A stretch of 64,000 bases of DNA. Source: Cytobacillus suaedae (GTDB lineage: Bacteria > Bacillota > Bacilli > Bacillales > Bacillaceae_L). Positions 19,824 through 33,382 of this stretch are shown here, one piece after another. Made by a program: the position numbers and the translations under genes. The notes under the pieces were generated by a model that ran no database searches, was not told where the DNA came from, and saw only the letters and a list, made by a program, of their open reading frames with translations. Location: positions 228,001-292,000 of the forward strand of contig CP063163.1 of the NCBI GenBank assembly GCA_014960805.1, read 5' to 3'. Position 1 is the stretch's first letter. Every line of letters begins with the position of its first letter.

Positions 19824-21041
19824 ATGAAAACGACAAAAGATAAATTACGCACATTCGGGAAATTGGTAGTGGTGCTATTTTTGATTGGTCTTACATTTGT
19901 GTATGCGATGTTCCAAGGAGGATTTGTAAGCTGGTTTTTATTTTATAGCTTCTTACCATTTGGGCTTTATTCTATCCTTTTTGCTCTGTATCCGTTAAAA
20001 ACGATGAAAGTTAATAGAATCACAAATCAAAAAGAGTATAGTGCAGGAGAAAAACTAGTTGGAACGATTACCATCACAAGAAGATTTCCTTTTCCTTTAT
20101 TGTATTTAGTCGTTGAAGAGGTTTTATCTCCAACACTGCTTTATAGCAAACAATCAAAAAAGTCAAAAGTGATTCTTTATCCTGGTTTTAAAAGATCACT
20201 AACATATCAGTATGTGTTTGACTCCATTCCAAGGGGAGAACACCATTTTTCTAGCATTCGAATTAAAACTGGTGACATATTTGGTTTGATAGAAAAAGAG
20301 GTTAACTATACGATAAAAGATAAATTTCTTGTCTACCCTCACTATGTTGACATGGTTTATCGCCAGCTGGAAAGTCGTTTTGAGCAGGGAGCAACAGCAT
20401 CGAACGTTAATCTACAAAGAGACACAGCGATTGCTGTCGGGATCCGCGAGTATAAGCCTGGTGACCGTTTCTCTTGGATTGATTGGAAGTCGTCTGCACG
20501 TAAAAATGACATTATGACAAAGGAGTTTGAACAACAACAAAGTCATGATGTGGTTATTTTTATGGATCGTACAAAGTCCTCGCTTTTTGAACCGGTCGTT
20601 ACGTTTACTGCATCTCTATCAAAAGCGATTCTTAGAAAAGGTGCTCAGGTTTCGTTTATTTCAATTGGTGAGGAGAAATCGATTTATCCTCTAAGAAGTG
20701 GTGAAATGCAGCAACAGCAAATCTTTTATCACTTGGCAAAGGTTCAGGATGATAGTAAAACTTCTTTCTCTCAAAATATAGAAAGCGAAATAAAAAAAAT
20801 GTATCAACATGTTTCCTTTATGCTCGTAACGAGCATGCTTACAGAGGATATGCTACGTACTTTTGAAAAACTATCCCATCGTAAAGTTAATATGATTATT
20901 TTTATTGTAAAAGAAAAGGCTACTCAACTTACAGGTCAAGAGCTAAGCATTTTAGAAACGCTTAGGAAACGAAATGTGTTTGCAAAGGTTGTGTATGAGG
21001 GACATTATTCAGAAGTGTTTTTTGAGGTGAGTAGATCATGA
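19824..21041 (+). CDS. DUF58 domain-containing membrane-anchored protein
   Basis: A 405-residue protein with two N-terminal membrane helices (about residues 12-32 and 36-55) and a cytoplasmic domain containing the DUF58 signature YKPGDRFSWIDWKSSAR. A von Willebrand-like fold follows, with VVIFMDRTKSS. It has no spacer from the moxR gene and overlaps the transglutaminase gene by four bases, so the three are translated as a unit. It matches yeaD of B. subtilis. The complex is thought to act at the cell envelope, but no substrate is known. Confidence 0.9.
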   Translation: MKTTKDKLRTFGKLVVVLFLIGLTFVYAMFQGGFVSWFLFYSFLPFGLYSILFALYPLKTMKVNRITNQKEYSAGEKLVGTITITRRFPFPLLYLVVEEVLSPTLLYSKQSKKSKVILYPGFKRSLTYQYVFDSIPRGEHHFSSIRIKTGDIFGLIEKEVNYTIKDKFLVYPHYVDMVYRQLESRFEQGATASNVNLQRDTAIAVGIREYKPGDRFSWIDWKSSARKNDIMTKEFEQQQSHDVVIFMDRTKSSLFEPVVTFTASLSKAILRKGAQVSFISIGEEKSIYPLRSGEMQQQQIFYHLAKVQDDSKTSFSQNIESEIKKMYQHVSFMLVTSMLTEDMLRTFEKLSHRKVNMIIFIVKEKATQLTGQELSILETLRKRNVFAKVVYEGHYSEVFFEVSRS

Positions 21042-23248
21042 CACTACATGAAAATCGTATGACAAAAGATCGAAGTCTATTGGTGCACATATTTGGATTT
21101 TTCCTATTATGGGAGTGGTTGAGACCGCTAACCCAAGTGACAGACACGGAAAATGTTCATATCTTTATCATCTTTATCGGTGTTTGTTTTCTTTTGAATT
21201 ATTTCCGTACAAGTTTATTAGTTTCTTCAACTCTGAAGCTATTTATCATGTTGTTTATGATTCATATGCTCTTTTATGAAGGGGTCTTCCTTGGTATAGA
21301 GTGGATAAAAGTGTTTATCACTGAAATCATGTATAATGTTAGCCTTTTAGTAAATGCAAACTGGCTAGAGATTACTCCAGCTTTTCGAACCTTATTGTTC
21401 TTTATTTTATTATGGCTGATGAGTTATTTGATGTTCTATTGGATCATCCTTCAAAAGAGAATATTTTTGTTCTTAATGCTAACGATTATTTATATCACCG
21501 TTCTTGATACATTTAGCCCGTATGATGCTAAATTTGCAATCGTACGTACCATTATCATTGGATTTAGTATGTTAGGGATTTTATATATTGAACGCATTAG
21601 AGATAAGGAAGGTATACAAAAGGGTTCGAAGTATATTGCTAAATGGATTATTCCACTCGTTGTTTTTATTGGCTGCTCAACTACACTTGGTTATTTTGCA
21701 CCAAAGGCGGCTCCGCAATGGCCTGATCCCGTTCCTTATTTGACCGGATATGGAAAAGGCAATGGAGCAGGTGTAGGCATCAAAAAGATTGGTTATGGTA
21801 CGAATGATACTCAATTAGGTGGGCCGTTTATCGGTGATAACACATTGGTGTTTACAGCTGAAGCAAGTAAAAGACAATATTGGAGAGTTGAAACAAAAGA
21901 CGAGTATACCGGAAAAGGCTGGGAAGCATCATTCTCCTCAGAAAGAACAGCCTTTAACCATGAGAACACTGTATTAAACTGGTATGAAGAGAAAACTGGT
22001 TTGGAAATGGCTGAGGCCCATATTGACCTTAATATTAAATATCACCACATTATCTATCCACTTCAACTTTTATCAGTAGAAACAGATCCGGATATTATCT
22101 TTAGTGTAAATCCTAGTACGGAAAAAATTCATACGTTAAAGGGAGATGAATCTATTTCAGCAGAGGAATACTCTGTAGAGTACAATCATCCTCAATTCCC
22201 GGTAGAAAAACTTAGAGAAGAAAAGGAATTCATCGGAGTAAGAGAAGGATTAGAAAAGGACATTGCTTTCTTAGATCGATATACTCAATTGCCGGAAGAT
22301 CTTCCTGAACGAGTAAGAGAATTAGCTGTGGAAATTACAGAAGATGAAGCAAATCGTTACGAAAAAGTTAGAGCAGTTGAAGCTTATTTCAAGGCGAATA
22401 ACTATATATATGACACGCAAAACGTTGCGGTACCCAATAAAGATCAAGATTATGTGGATCAATTCTTGTTTGAAACGAAAATGGGGTATTGTGATAACTT
22501 CTCTACTTCCATGATCGTTCTTCTTCGTTCTATAGGAATTCCTGCTCGTTGGGTAAAAGGATATTCTGATGGTGAATATGTTAGAAATACGGACGAGGGA
22601 CTAAGGGTGTATGAGGTTACCAATAATAATGCTCACTCCTGGGTAGAGGTTTATTTCCCAGGTTATGGCTGGATTCCGTTTGAACCAACAAAAGGATTTA
22701 GTAACCCATCTGAGTTTGTGTATGACTTATCGTCTAATGGAAATGATAATTCTTCCAGCACAACACCTGAATTTGAAGAACCGAAACAACCAGAACTTGG
22801 GTTAGAAGAGCAGCAAAGTGATGGCTACAGTCCTAGTGAAAAGAGTTGGTTTGAGAGTGTTGAAATTGACTTCTCTAAAATTTCTTGGAAGAAAGTGCTG
22901 TTTATCACGAGTGTTTTACTGCTGTCAGCTTTCATATTATACAAAACAAGAGGTAAATGGTACCCATTCCTAGCAATACTTTTATATAAGTATAGGAAAA
23001 ACGACAAAGTTTATTTCTTAGCTTATAAAACATTATTAAAACAGCTTGACCAATTTGGCTTAAAGCGTAAAGAAGGTCAAACATTACGCGATTATGCGAT
23101 TTATGTTGATAAGTACTTCAGTACAAACGATATGAAACATCTTACAATGAGTTATGAAAAAGCACTTTACCGAAGTGATAGTGCAAAAGATGAATGGATT
23201 AAGTCGGTTGAATTATGGGAAAATTTAATTAAAAAGACATCATCTTGA
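21038..23248 (+). CDS. Transglutaminase-like domain membrane protein
   Basis: A 736-residue protein. The first about 220 residues hold six or seven membrane helices. An extracellular region follows, with a transglutaminase-like domain whose catalytic triad is visible as Cys in KMGYCDNFSTSM (about residue 486), His in NNNAHSWVEVY and Asp/Glu around FEPTKGF. An acidic, proline-rich linker precedes a further membrane helix (about residues 620-638) and a cytoplasmic C-terminal domain of about 100 residues. It matches yebA. It probably modifies or cleaves envelope proteins together with the MoxR/DUF58 pair. Confidence 0.9.
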   Translation: MTLHENRMTKDRSLLVHIFGFFLLWEWLRPLTQVTDTENVHIFIIFIGVCFLLNYFRTSLLVSSTLKLFIMLFMIHMLFYEGVFLGIEWIKVFITEIMYNVSLLVNANWLEITPAFRTLLFFILLWLMSYLMFYWIILQKRIFLFLMLTIIYITVLDTFSPYDAKFAIVRTIIIGFSMLGILYIERIRDKEGIQKGSKYIAKWIIPLVVFIGCSTTLGYFAPKAAPQWPDPVPYLTGYGKGNGAGVGIKKIGYGTNDTQLGGPFIGDNTLVFTAEASKRQYWRVETKDEYTGKGWEASFSSERTAFNHENTVLNWYEEKTGLEMAEAHIDLNIKYHHIIYPLQLLSVETDPDIIFSVNPSTEKIHTLKGDESISAEEYSVEYNHPQFPVEKLREEKEFIGVREGLEKDIAFLDRYTQLPEDLPERVRELAVEITEDEANRYEKVRAVEAYFKANNYIYDTQNVAVPNKDQDYVDQFLFETKMGYCDNFSTSMIVLLRSIGIPARWVKGYSDGEYVRNTDEGLRVYEVTNNNAHSWVEVYFPGYGWIPFEPTKGFSNPSEFVYDLSSNGNDNSSSTTPEFEEPKQPELGLEEQQSDGYSPSEKSWFESVEIDFSKISWKKVLFITSVLLLSAFILYKTRGKWYPFLAILLYKYRKNDKVYFLAYKTLLKQLDQFGLKRKEGQTLRDYAIYVDKYFSTNDMKHLTMSYEKALYRSDSAKDEWIKSVELWENLIKKTSS

Positions 23249-23274
23249 CCGTAAATAGGATTGGCTGATAAAAT
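23245..23274 (+). promoter_or_regulatory. guaA promoter
   Basis: TTGACC (23245-23250) and TAAAAT (23269-23274) with an 18-base spacer. The -35 overlaps the stop codon of the transglutaminase gene and the riboswitch starts about 30 bases downstream. Confidence 0.7.
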
Positions 23275-23303
23275 TAAAATCAAATTTAATAGACTACTAT
23301 TTT

Positions 23304-23459
23304 CCTTCGTATATCCTCGATAATATGGATCGAAAGTTTCTACCGGGTTACCGTAAATAACCTGACTATGAAGGCAGACTATTCAAATAGGGTTATTTAT
23401 CAGCTCGATAAAACTAGAATTCTGCCTTTATACACATAGGGAGGGTTCTAGTTTTTTTT
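23304..23459 (+). promoter_or_regulatory. Guanine riboswitch with terminator upstream of guaA
   Basis: Purine aptamer at 23304-23374: P1 CCTTC / GAAGG, the J2/3 sequence GTTTCTACC and the J3/1 sequence GACTATG. The discriminating base is C (23366), so guanine or hypoxanthine, not adenine, is the ligand. The segment AAGGCAGA at 23371-23378 (P1 side) is complementary to TCTGCCTT inside the downstream terminator (23409-23459, stem ACTAGAA / TTCTAGT with a T8 tail). Ligand binding should free the terminator and turn guaA off. Confidence 0.94.
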
Positions 23460-23538
23460 GCATTGTTATGTTCTACTAGGTAGAGATAGAATTTTTGATT
23501 AAGGTGCGTTTTTTACTATACTTGATGAGGTGATAGCA

Positions 23539-25077
23539 GTGAAAGGATTTCAAGAAACTATTGTAGTGCTAGACTTTGGTAGCCAATATAATCAATTAAT
23601 TACTCGTCGTATCCGTGAATTTGGTGTTTATAGCGAATTACACCCTCACACTCTTACTGCAGAAGAGATTAAAGAAATGAACCCTAAAGGGATTATCTTT
23701 TCAGGTGGACCAAATAGTGTATATGATGAAAATTCATTTAGTTGCGATGAGAAAATTTTTGATTTAGGAATTCCGGTACTTGGTATTTGTTACGGAATGC
23801 AATTAATGACAAAGCATTTTGGTGGAAAAGTAGAAAAGGCTAAGCACCGAGAGTATGGAAAAGCTACGATTACACTTGAAAATCAGTCTAAGATTTTTAC
23901 TAACCTTCCAAGTGAACAGGTAGTGTGGATGAGCCATGGTGACCTTGTCGTAGCAACACCGGAGGGCTTTACTGTAGATGCAACTAGCCCATCTTGTCCA
24001 ATATCCGCTATGAGTGATACTTCCCGTCATTTATACGGAGTTCAATTCCACCCAGAAGTAAGACATTCAGTGTACGGAAATGACCTTCTTAAAAACTTTG
24101 TATTTGAAGTTTGTGATTGCAAAGAAGAGTGGTCAATGGAGAACTTTATTGAAGTAGAAATCGAAAAAATTCGATCGTTAGTTGGCGATAAGAAAGTACT
24201 TTGTGCATTAAGTGGTGGAGTAGATTCTTCTGTTGTTGCTGTTCTAATTCATAAGGCGATTGGAGATCAGTTAACATGTATCTTCGTAGACCATGGGTTA
24301 CTTCGAAAAGGTGAAGCTGAAGGAGTTATGAAAACGTTTAGTGAAGGCTTCAATATGAATGTTATTAAAGTAGACGCTAAAGAGCGTTTCATGTCTAAAT
24401 TAAAGGGTGTTAGTGACCCTGAGCAAAAACGTAAGATTATCGGTAATGAATTTATCTATGTTTTTGATGATGAAGCAACGAAGCTAGAAGGTATTGATTA
24501 CCTTGCTCAAGGTACACTGTATACAGATATTATTGAAAGTGGGACAGCCACAGCACAAACGATTAAATCACATCATAATGTAGGCGGACTTCCAGAAGAT
24601 ATGCAATTTGAACTAATTGAGCCACTTAATACCTTATTCAAAGATGAGGTAAGAGCATTAGGTACTGAACTAGGGATAGCTGATGAAATTGTGTGGCGTC
24701 AACCGTTCCCAGGACCAGGGCTTGGAATCAGAGTTCTAGGTGAAGTAACTGAAGAAAAGGTAGAGATCGTTCGTGAATCAGATGCAATCCTACGTGAGGA
24801 AGTAAAAAATGCAGGTCTTGAACGTGAGATCTGGCAGTACTTCACGGTATTACCTGATATTCGCAGTGTAGGTGTCATGGGAGATGCACGTACGTATGAC
24901 TATACAATTGGTCTACGTGCTGTAACATCAATCGATGGAATGACTTCTGACTGGGCTAGAATTCCATGGGATGTACTTGAAAAAATATCAACTAGAATTG
25001 TTAATGAAGTTAGTCATGTTAACCGAGTAGTGTATGATATTACAAGTAAGCCACCTGCAACAATTGAGTGGGAATAA
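23539..25077 (+). CDS. guaA: GMP synthase (glutamine-hydrolysing)
   Basis: Makes GMP from XMP, ATP and glutamine. The 512-residue protein has an N-terminal class I amidotransferase domain (nucleophile C84 in GICYGMQL, His/Glu in GVQFHPEV), a PP-loop ATP pyrophosphatase domain (SGGVDSSV) and the C-terminal dimerisation domain ending IEWE. The start is the GTG at 23539 with GAGGTGAT at 23526-23533; the GTG at 23530 lies inside that site. It is predicted to be controlled by the guanine riboswitch just upstream. Confidence 0.96.
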   Translation: MKGFQETIVVLDFGSQYNQLITRRIREFGVYSELHPHTLTAEEIKEMNPKGIIFSGGPNSVYDENSFSCDEKIFDLGIPVLGICYGMQLMTKHFGGKVEKAKHREYGKATITLENQSKIFTNLPSEQVVWMSHGDLVVATPEGFTVDATSPSCPISAMSDTSRHLYGVQFHPEVRHSVYGNDLLKNFVFEVCDCKEEWSMENFIEVEIEKIRSLVGDKKVLCALSGGVDSSVVAVLIHKAIGDQLTCIFVDHGLLRKGEAEGVMKTFSEGFNMNVIKVDAKERFMSKLKGVSDPEQKRKIIGNEFIYVFDDEATKLEGIDYLAQGTLYTDIIESGTATAQTIKSHHNVGGLPEDMQFELIEPLNTLFKDEVRALGTELGIADEIVWRQPFPGPGLGIRVLGEVTEEKVEIVRESDAILREEVKNAGLEREIWQYFTVLPDIRSVGVMGDARTYDYTIGLRAVTSIDGMTSDWARIPWDVLEKISTRIVNEVSHVNRVVYDITSKPPATIEWE

Positions 25078-25100
25078 TTCAATAACTTAATCTAAATACG

Positions 25101-25141
25101 AATGAACCGAACATTTTAATAAAAAATGTTCGGTTTTTTAT
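25101..25141 (+). terminator. guaA terminator overlapping a PurR-box-like inverted repeat
   Basis: Near-perfect inverted repeat AACCGAACATTTT / AAAATGTTCGGTT followed by TTTTTA. As RNA it is a terminator for guaA. As DNA its arms contain CCGAAC and GTTCGG; the right half AATGTTCGGTTTT fits the PurR-box consensus, the left half less well. It ends directly before the pbuG promoter. Confidence 0.8.
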
Positions 25142-25169
25142 TGACATTAAAACTCCACGTTGTTACAAT
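25141..25169 (+). promoter_or_regulatory. pbuG promoter
   Basis: TTGACA (25141-25146), 17-base spacer, TACAAT (25164-25169). The riboswitch begins about 24 bases downstream. Confidence 0.88.
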
Positions 25170-25192
25170 GAAGACAGATAAATATTGTTGAA

Positions 25193-25353
25193 ATATGTCG
25201 TATAATCTTGGGGATATGGCCCATAAGTTTCTACCAAGCAACCATAAATTGCTTGACTACGGGATATAGTGTAAAAGACAGAGTGATTTGACTCTTCTCT
25301 TTTATAGTTATTCCAGTTGGTCAAGCGCTTCGAGAATTTCTCGGGCGTTTTTT
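25193..25353 (+). promoter_or_regulatory. Guanine riboswitch with terminator upstream of pbuG
   Basis: Aptamer 25193-25267 with GTATAATCTTGGGGATATGG, GTTTCTACC and GACTACGGG. The discriminating base 25256 is C, giving guanine/hypoxanthine specificity. P1 contains one G-G mismatch. The terminator hairpin around 25323-25347 ends in a TTTTTT run. Expected to shut off uptake when guanine is plentiful. Confidence 0.93.
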
Positions 25354-25391
25354 GTTTATTCCAAGAGATAACTAGTAGGGGGAGTTAAAAG

Positions 25392-26717
25392 ATGAAAAAG
25401 TATTTTCAGTTTGATGAATTAGGTACAAATTATAAAAGAGAAACAATAGCGGGGTTAACCACGTTTTTATCAATGGCTTACATTTTATTCGTAAACCCTT
25501 CAATGCTATCTTTAAGTGCAATTCCTGATTTACCTGCCGAAATGAGAATGGATGAAGGTGCGGTATTCGTTGCTACAGCTCTTGCTGCTGCAGTTGGATC
25601 ATTGTTAATGGGGATATTTGCTAGATATCCTATCGCGTTAGCGCCAGGAATGGGACTAAATGCATTCTTTGCGTTTACAGTAGTATTAACAATGGGTATT
25701 CCTTGGCAAACGGCTTTATCAGGTGTTCTTGTATCAGGTCTTATCTTTGTTCTATTAACACTAAGTGGTCTTAGAGAAAAAATTATTAACTCAATTCCGG
25801 CAGAACTTAAATTTGCAGTTGGTGCTGGTATCGGTTTGTTTATCACATTTATTGGTTTGCAAAATGCTGGAATCATCGTTGGTAACGACGCAACAATGAT
25901 TGGCTTAGGGGATTTAACAAAAGGTGATACATTATTAGCGATTTTTGGACTAGTGATTACTGTTATATTAATGGTACGACGCGTTACAGGTGGAATTTTT
26001 ATTGGGATGGTGCTTACAGCTATCGTTGGGATGGCAACGAACCTTATTGGTGTTCCTCAAGCAGTAGTAGGTGAGATCCCAAGTCTTGCACCAACATTTG
26101 GTGCTGCATTTGAAAACTTCGGTGATGTCTTTACGATTCAAATGCTAGTTGTTATCTTAACTTTCTTATTTGTAGATTTCTTTGATACGGCTGGTACGTT
26201 AGTAGCTGTAGCAAATCAAGCAGGATTAATGAAAGAAAATAAATTACCACGTGCAGGTAAAGCGTTATTTGCAGACTCAGCTGCAACTGTTGTTGGTTCA
26301 ATTTTAGGTACATCAACAACTACTTCATATATAGAATCTTCAGCAGGTGTTGCTGCTGGCGGTAGAACAGGTTTTGCTTCTGTTGTAACTGCTGCTTTAT
26401 TCTTGTTAGCTTTATTCTTCTCTCCATTACTAGGAGTGGTAACAGCAGCTGTAACAGCACCGGCATTAATTATTGTAGGTGTGCTAATGGTTTCAACTCT
26501 AGGTAAAATAGAATGGGATCGATTTGAAATTGCAGTTCCTGCGTTCCTTACAATTATTGCGATGCCGCTAACATATAGCATTGCAACAGGTATAGCAATC
26601 GGATTTATCTTCTACCCAATCACAATGCTTGTAAAAGGTAGAGGAAAAGAAATTCATCCAATCATGTATGGTCTATTCGTTATCTTTGTTCTATACTTTA
26701 TCTTCTTAGTTGAATAA
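25392..26717 (+). CDS. pbuG: Guanine/hypoxanthine permease PbuG
   Basis: A 441-residue nucleobase transporter of the AzgA-like NCS2 group with about 12 hydrophobic helices. Family motifs include FLSMAYILFVNPSMLS near the N-terminus, ALAPGMGLNAFFAFTVV and FFDTAGTLVAVANQAG, and SSAGVAAGGRTGFASVV. It imports hypoxanthine and guanine for salvage. Its guanine riboswitch and PurR-like box agree with the assignment. GAGGGGGAG-type site upstream; strong terminator downstream. Confidence 0.95.
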   Translation: MKKYFQFDELGTNYKRETIAGLTTFLSMAYILFVNPSMLSLSAIPDLPAEMRMDEGAVFVATALAAAVGSLLMGIFARYPIALAPGMGLNAFFAFTVVLTMGIPWQTALSGVLVSGLIFVLLTLSGLREKIINSIPAELKFAVGAGIGLFITFIGLQNAGIIVGNDATMIGLGDLTKGDTLLAIFGLVITVILMVRRVTGGIFIGMVLTAIVGMATNLIGVPQAVVGEIPSLAPTFGAAFENFGDVFTIQMLVVILTFLFVDFFDTAGTLVAVANQAGLMKENKLPRAGKALFADSAATVVGSILGTSTTTSYIESSAGVAAGGRTGFASVVTAALFLLALFFSPLLGVVTAAVTAPALIIVGVLMVSTLGKIEWDRFEIAVPAFLTIIAMPLTYSIATGIAIGFIFYPITMLVKGRGKEIHPIMYGLFVIFVLYFIFLVE

Positions 26718-26732
26718 TAGTTGAATAATAAA

Positions 26733-26776
26733 AAAGTAAAAGTACAAGTCTTCTATAATATGACTTGTACTTTTTT
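26733..26776 (+). terminator. Terminator of pbuG
   Basis: Stem AAAAGTACAAGTC / GACTTGTACTTTT with a T-run. Confidence 0.92.
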
Positions 26777-26808
26777 GTGTCTTGGGATTATTTACAAGTC
26801 AAAAGAAG

Positions 26809-26918
26809 TTGACGAAGGAAGATTTAATTGATATTATAAGTGAGTCGCTCCGATGAAAATGACATGTGAAAAAAGAATTTAAAAACATGTTGACGTTGGA
26901 AACGATAAGTGGTATATT
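26809..26918 (+). promoter_or_regulatory. Tandem rRNA operon promoters P1 and P2
   Basis: P1: TTGACG (26809-26814), exactly 17 bases, TATTAT (26832-26837). P2: TTGACG (26890-26895), exactly 17 bases, TATATT (26913-26918). Both are followed by similar AAGTCGCT / GAGTCGCT sequences at the expected start region. An antitermination-type box A sequence GTTCTTTGAAAACTG lies at 26951-26965. Confidence 0.88.
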
Positions 26919-27021
26919 AATTAAGTCGCTTACGAGCGATTGGTAAAAAAGTTCTTTGAAAACTGAACATAACACAAGCGTCAATGTTTGTTTTTTAAAT
27001 TTTTTAGCTATGAGCTAATCA

Positions 27022-31696
<4,675 letters not shown>

Positions 31697-31757
31697 CTTA
31701 TTCTTTACTTGAATGTCTTGCCGTTATCTAGTTTTGAAGGAACAAATCCTTCATTTG

Positions 31758-31873
<116 letters not shown>

Positions 31874-31879
31874 GAGATG

Positions 31880-31910
31880 AAAGAACCAGTCGAGTGCTGG
31901 TTCTTTTTTT
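31880..31910 (+). terminator. rRNA operon terminator
   Basis: Stem AAAGAACCAG / CTGGTTCTTT with a long T-run. Confidence 0.94.
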
Positions 31911-31941
31911 GTGTTTTGAAACATAGAAGATGAAACAATTA

Positions 31942-32460
31942 TGAATTGGACAGATTGAGAGAGAATCCAAGTAACGAGTCCGAATCACAGGTTTATTCGG
32001 ACAGGATGAGCAAGTATATCGTCAACGAGTTTGAATTCAGAGGTTATTCGGACAGGTTGAACAAGTTTTTTATTAACGAGTCTGAATCCAGAGGTTATTC
32101 GGACAGGTTTGAACAAGTTTTTTGTTAACGAGTCCGAATCCAAGGCTTATTCAGACAGGTTGAACATGTACATAGGCAAACGAGTCCGAATCCCAGGTTT
32201 ATTCAGACAAGTTGATCAAGCGCATAGGCAAACGAGTCCGAATCCCAGGTTTATTCAGACAGGTTGATCAAGCGCATAGGTAAACGAGTCCGAATCCCAG
32301 GTTTATTCAGACAGGTTGATCAAGCACATAAGAAAACGAGTCTGAATCCAAGGTTTATTCAGACAGGTTAAGCAAGTACAAAGGCAAACGAGTCCGAATC
32401 TAGAGGTTTTTTAGACAGGTTGTCCGAGTATCCAGCAAAACGAGTCCAAATACTTTATCT
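31942..32460. repeat. Tandem array of 51-52 bp repeats, nine full units
   Basis: Units start at 31976, 32027, 32078, 32130, 32182, 32234, 32286, 32338 and 32390, each beginning GAGTCCGAATC or a close variant; a degraded half unit precedes and a short partial unit follows. The first two units are 51 bases, the other seven 52. Units 5-7 are nearly identical, the ends are diverged. Each unit contains a weak inverted repeat GTC(C/T)GAAT ... ATTC(A/G)GAC. There are no variable spacers, so it is not a CRISPR. It fills the gap between the rRNA operon and a small peptide gene. Confidence 0.92.
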
Positions 32461-32563
32461 ACCCCAGATGAATTAAAAAAGTTTGTCCTTTTTAATTCCA
32501 CTCTTACATAAGAGTCCCAATCTACCTATATAAATATTATAGTTGTAATTGGAGGTGGATATT

Positions 32564-32731
32564 TTGAAAGAAGATACAAATCAAAACACTCGTTCAACCG
32601 TAAATCACAATAATAATGAAGTAAAAGTTAACAACAACTTCAGCATAACCATTAATCTTGGTGATGCTATGAATGTGATAGCATTAGTAGCTGGACTCTG
32701 TTTAGTGAAGAAACTACTTAAAAAGAGCTAA
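32564..32731 (+). CDS. Hypothetical 55-residue asparagine-rich, tail-anchored peptide
   Basis: Starts at TTG 32564 with GGAGGTGG at 32551-32558. The first 30 residues are polar and rich in N (NHNNNEVKVNNNFS). A hydrophobic segment (about residues 37-48, AMNVIALVAGLCLV) follows, and the tail is basic, KKLLKKS. This layout suggests a single membrane anchor at the C-terminus. I do not recognise a family. It shares a bidirectional terminator with convergent hsp20. Confidence 0.65.
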   Translation: MKEDTNQNTRSTVNHNNNEVKVNNNFSITINLGDAMNVIALVAGLCLVKKLLKKS

Positions 32732-32763
32732 CCAAAACCAATCAATCCTACATAAATCTAACG

Positions 32764-32797
32764 AGAAAAAACCAGCATGCATTACTGGTTTTTTCTT
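32764..32797. terminator. Bidirectional terminator between the peptide gene and hsp20
   Basis: Stem AAAAACCAG / CTGGTTTTT (with further A/T pairs) flanked by A- and T-runs. Confidence 0.88.
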
Positions 32798-32798
32798 T

Positions 32799-33236
32799 CT
32801 ATTCCTCAATTTTTCGTACCGCAATTTTCTTTCGTGATGCTTCAGATTGTATAAGGCGATGTAAGTGGATGATTAATAGACCATTATGATAAGAAGCGTC
32901 AACACGATCTTCTCTTACTGGATAAGGAAGGTCAACTGTTCGCTCGAAATGTCCTTGAAAGATATTTTCTTCAATAAGTTCAAATCCCTTAAACTTTAAA
33001 TTAATCCTACCTTTGATTTCTAGCTTCTGATGGTTAGGATAAACATCTACCTCATCTACATTTTCAAGTCCGGGTAAGCTTACAACGACTAGAAGTTCAT
33101 TTTCTGTTTTATAAAGATTAACCTGGGTTTGACTCGCTCGGAGCATTGGCTCGAATCCCCCTAAAAAGTCCTTACCAAAGAACTGGTCCATCTGTTTCAT
33201 CCAATCATTCATTCCTTTGAATTGATTAATGTTCAT
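32799..33236 (-). CDS. Small heat shock protein, Hsp20/alpha-crystallin family
   Basis: A 145-residue sHSP with the alpha-crystallin domain at about residues 38-140. The segment VVVSLPGLENVDEVDVYPNH and the HNGLLIIHL motif (normally GVLxI/V) are visible. TAGGAGGGAG precedes the ATG. Such proteins hold unfolded clients or, in Bacillus, can be spore-coat associated (CotM/CotP-like). Upstream on the minus strand CATATTAT resembles a sporulation-type -10 element, but this is weak evidence. Confidence 0.85.
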   Translation of the reverse strand: MNINQFKGMNDWMKQMDQFFGKDFLGGFEPMLRASQTQVNLYKTENELLVVVSLPGLENVDEVDVYPNHQKLEIKGRINLKFKGFELIEENIFQGHFERTVDLPYPVREDRVDASYHNGLLIIHLHRLIQSEASRKKIAVRKIEE

Positions 33237-33382
33237 AATTAGGCTCCCTCCTATAAATTGCTGTTCCCATAATATGAAAAATTATATAATTTGTGCCTAT
33301 TCAACGATAAGGTATTTAATTCGGGGTATATGTTTAGTACAATTAGTACTTTGGTATGCTAGTTAAGAGGAGGATGTTTGTC

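Noticed and set aside
31946-32128. ORF encoding a repeated peptide (NESESRGYSDR)
   Set aside because: It is open only because the first array units are 51 bases; the change to 52-base units breaks the frame, and no ribosome binding site precedes it.
31942-32460. CRISPR array
   Set aside because: The period is constant and the whole unit repeats; there are no unique spacers and no cas genes nearby.
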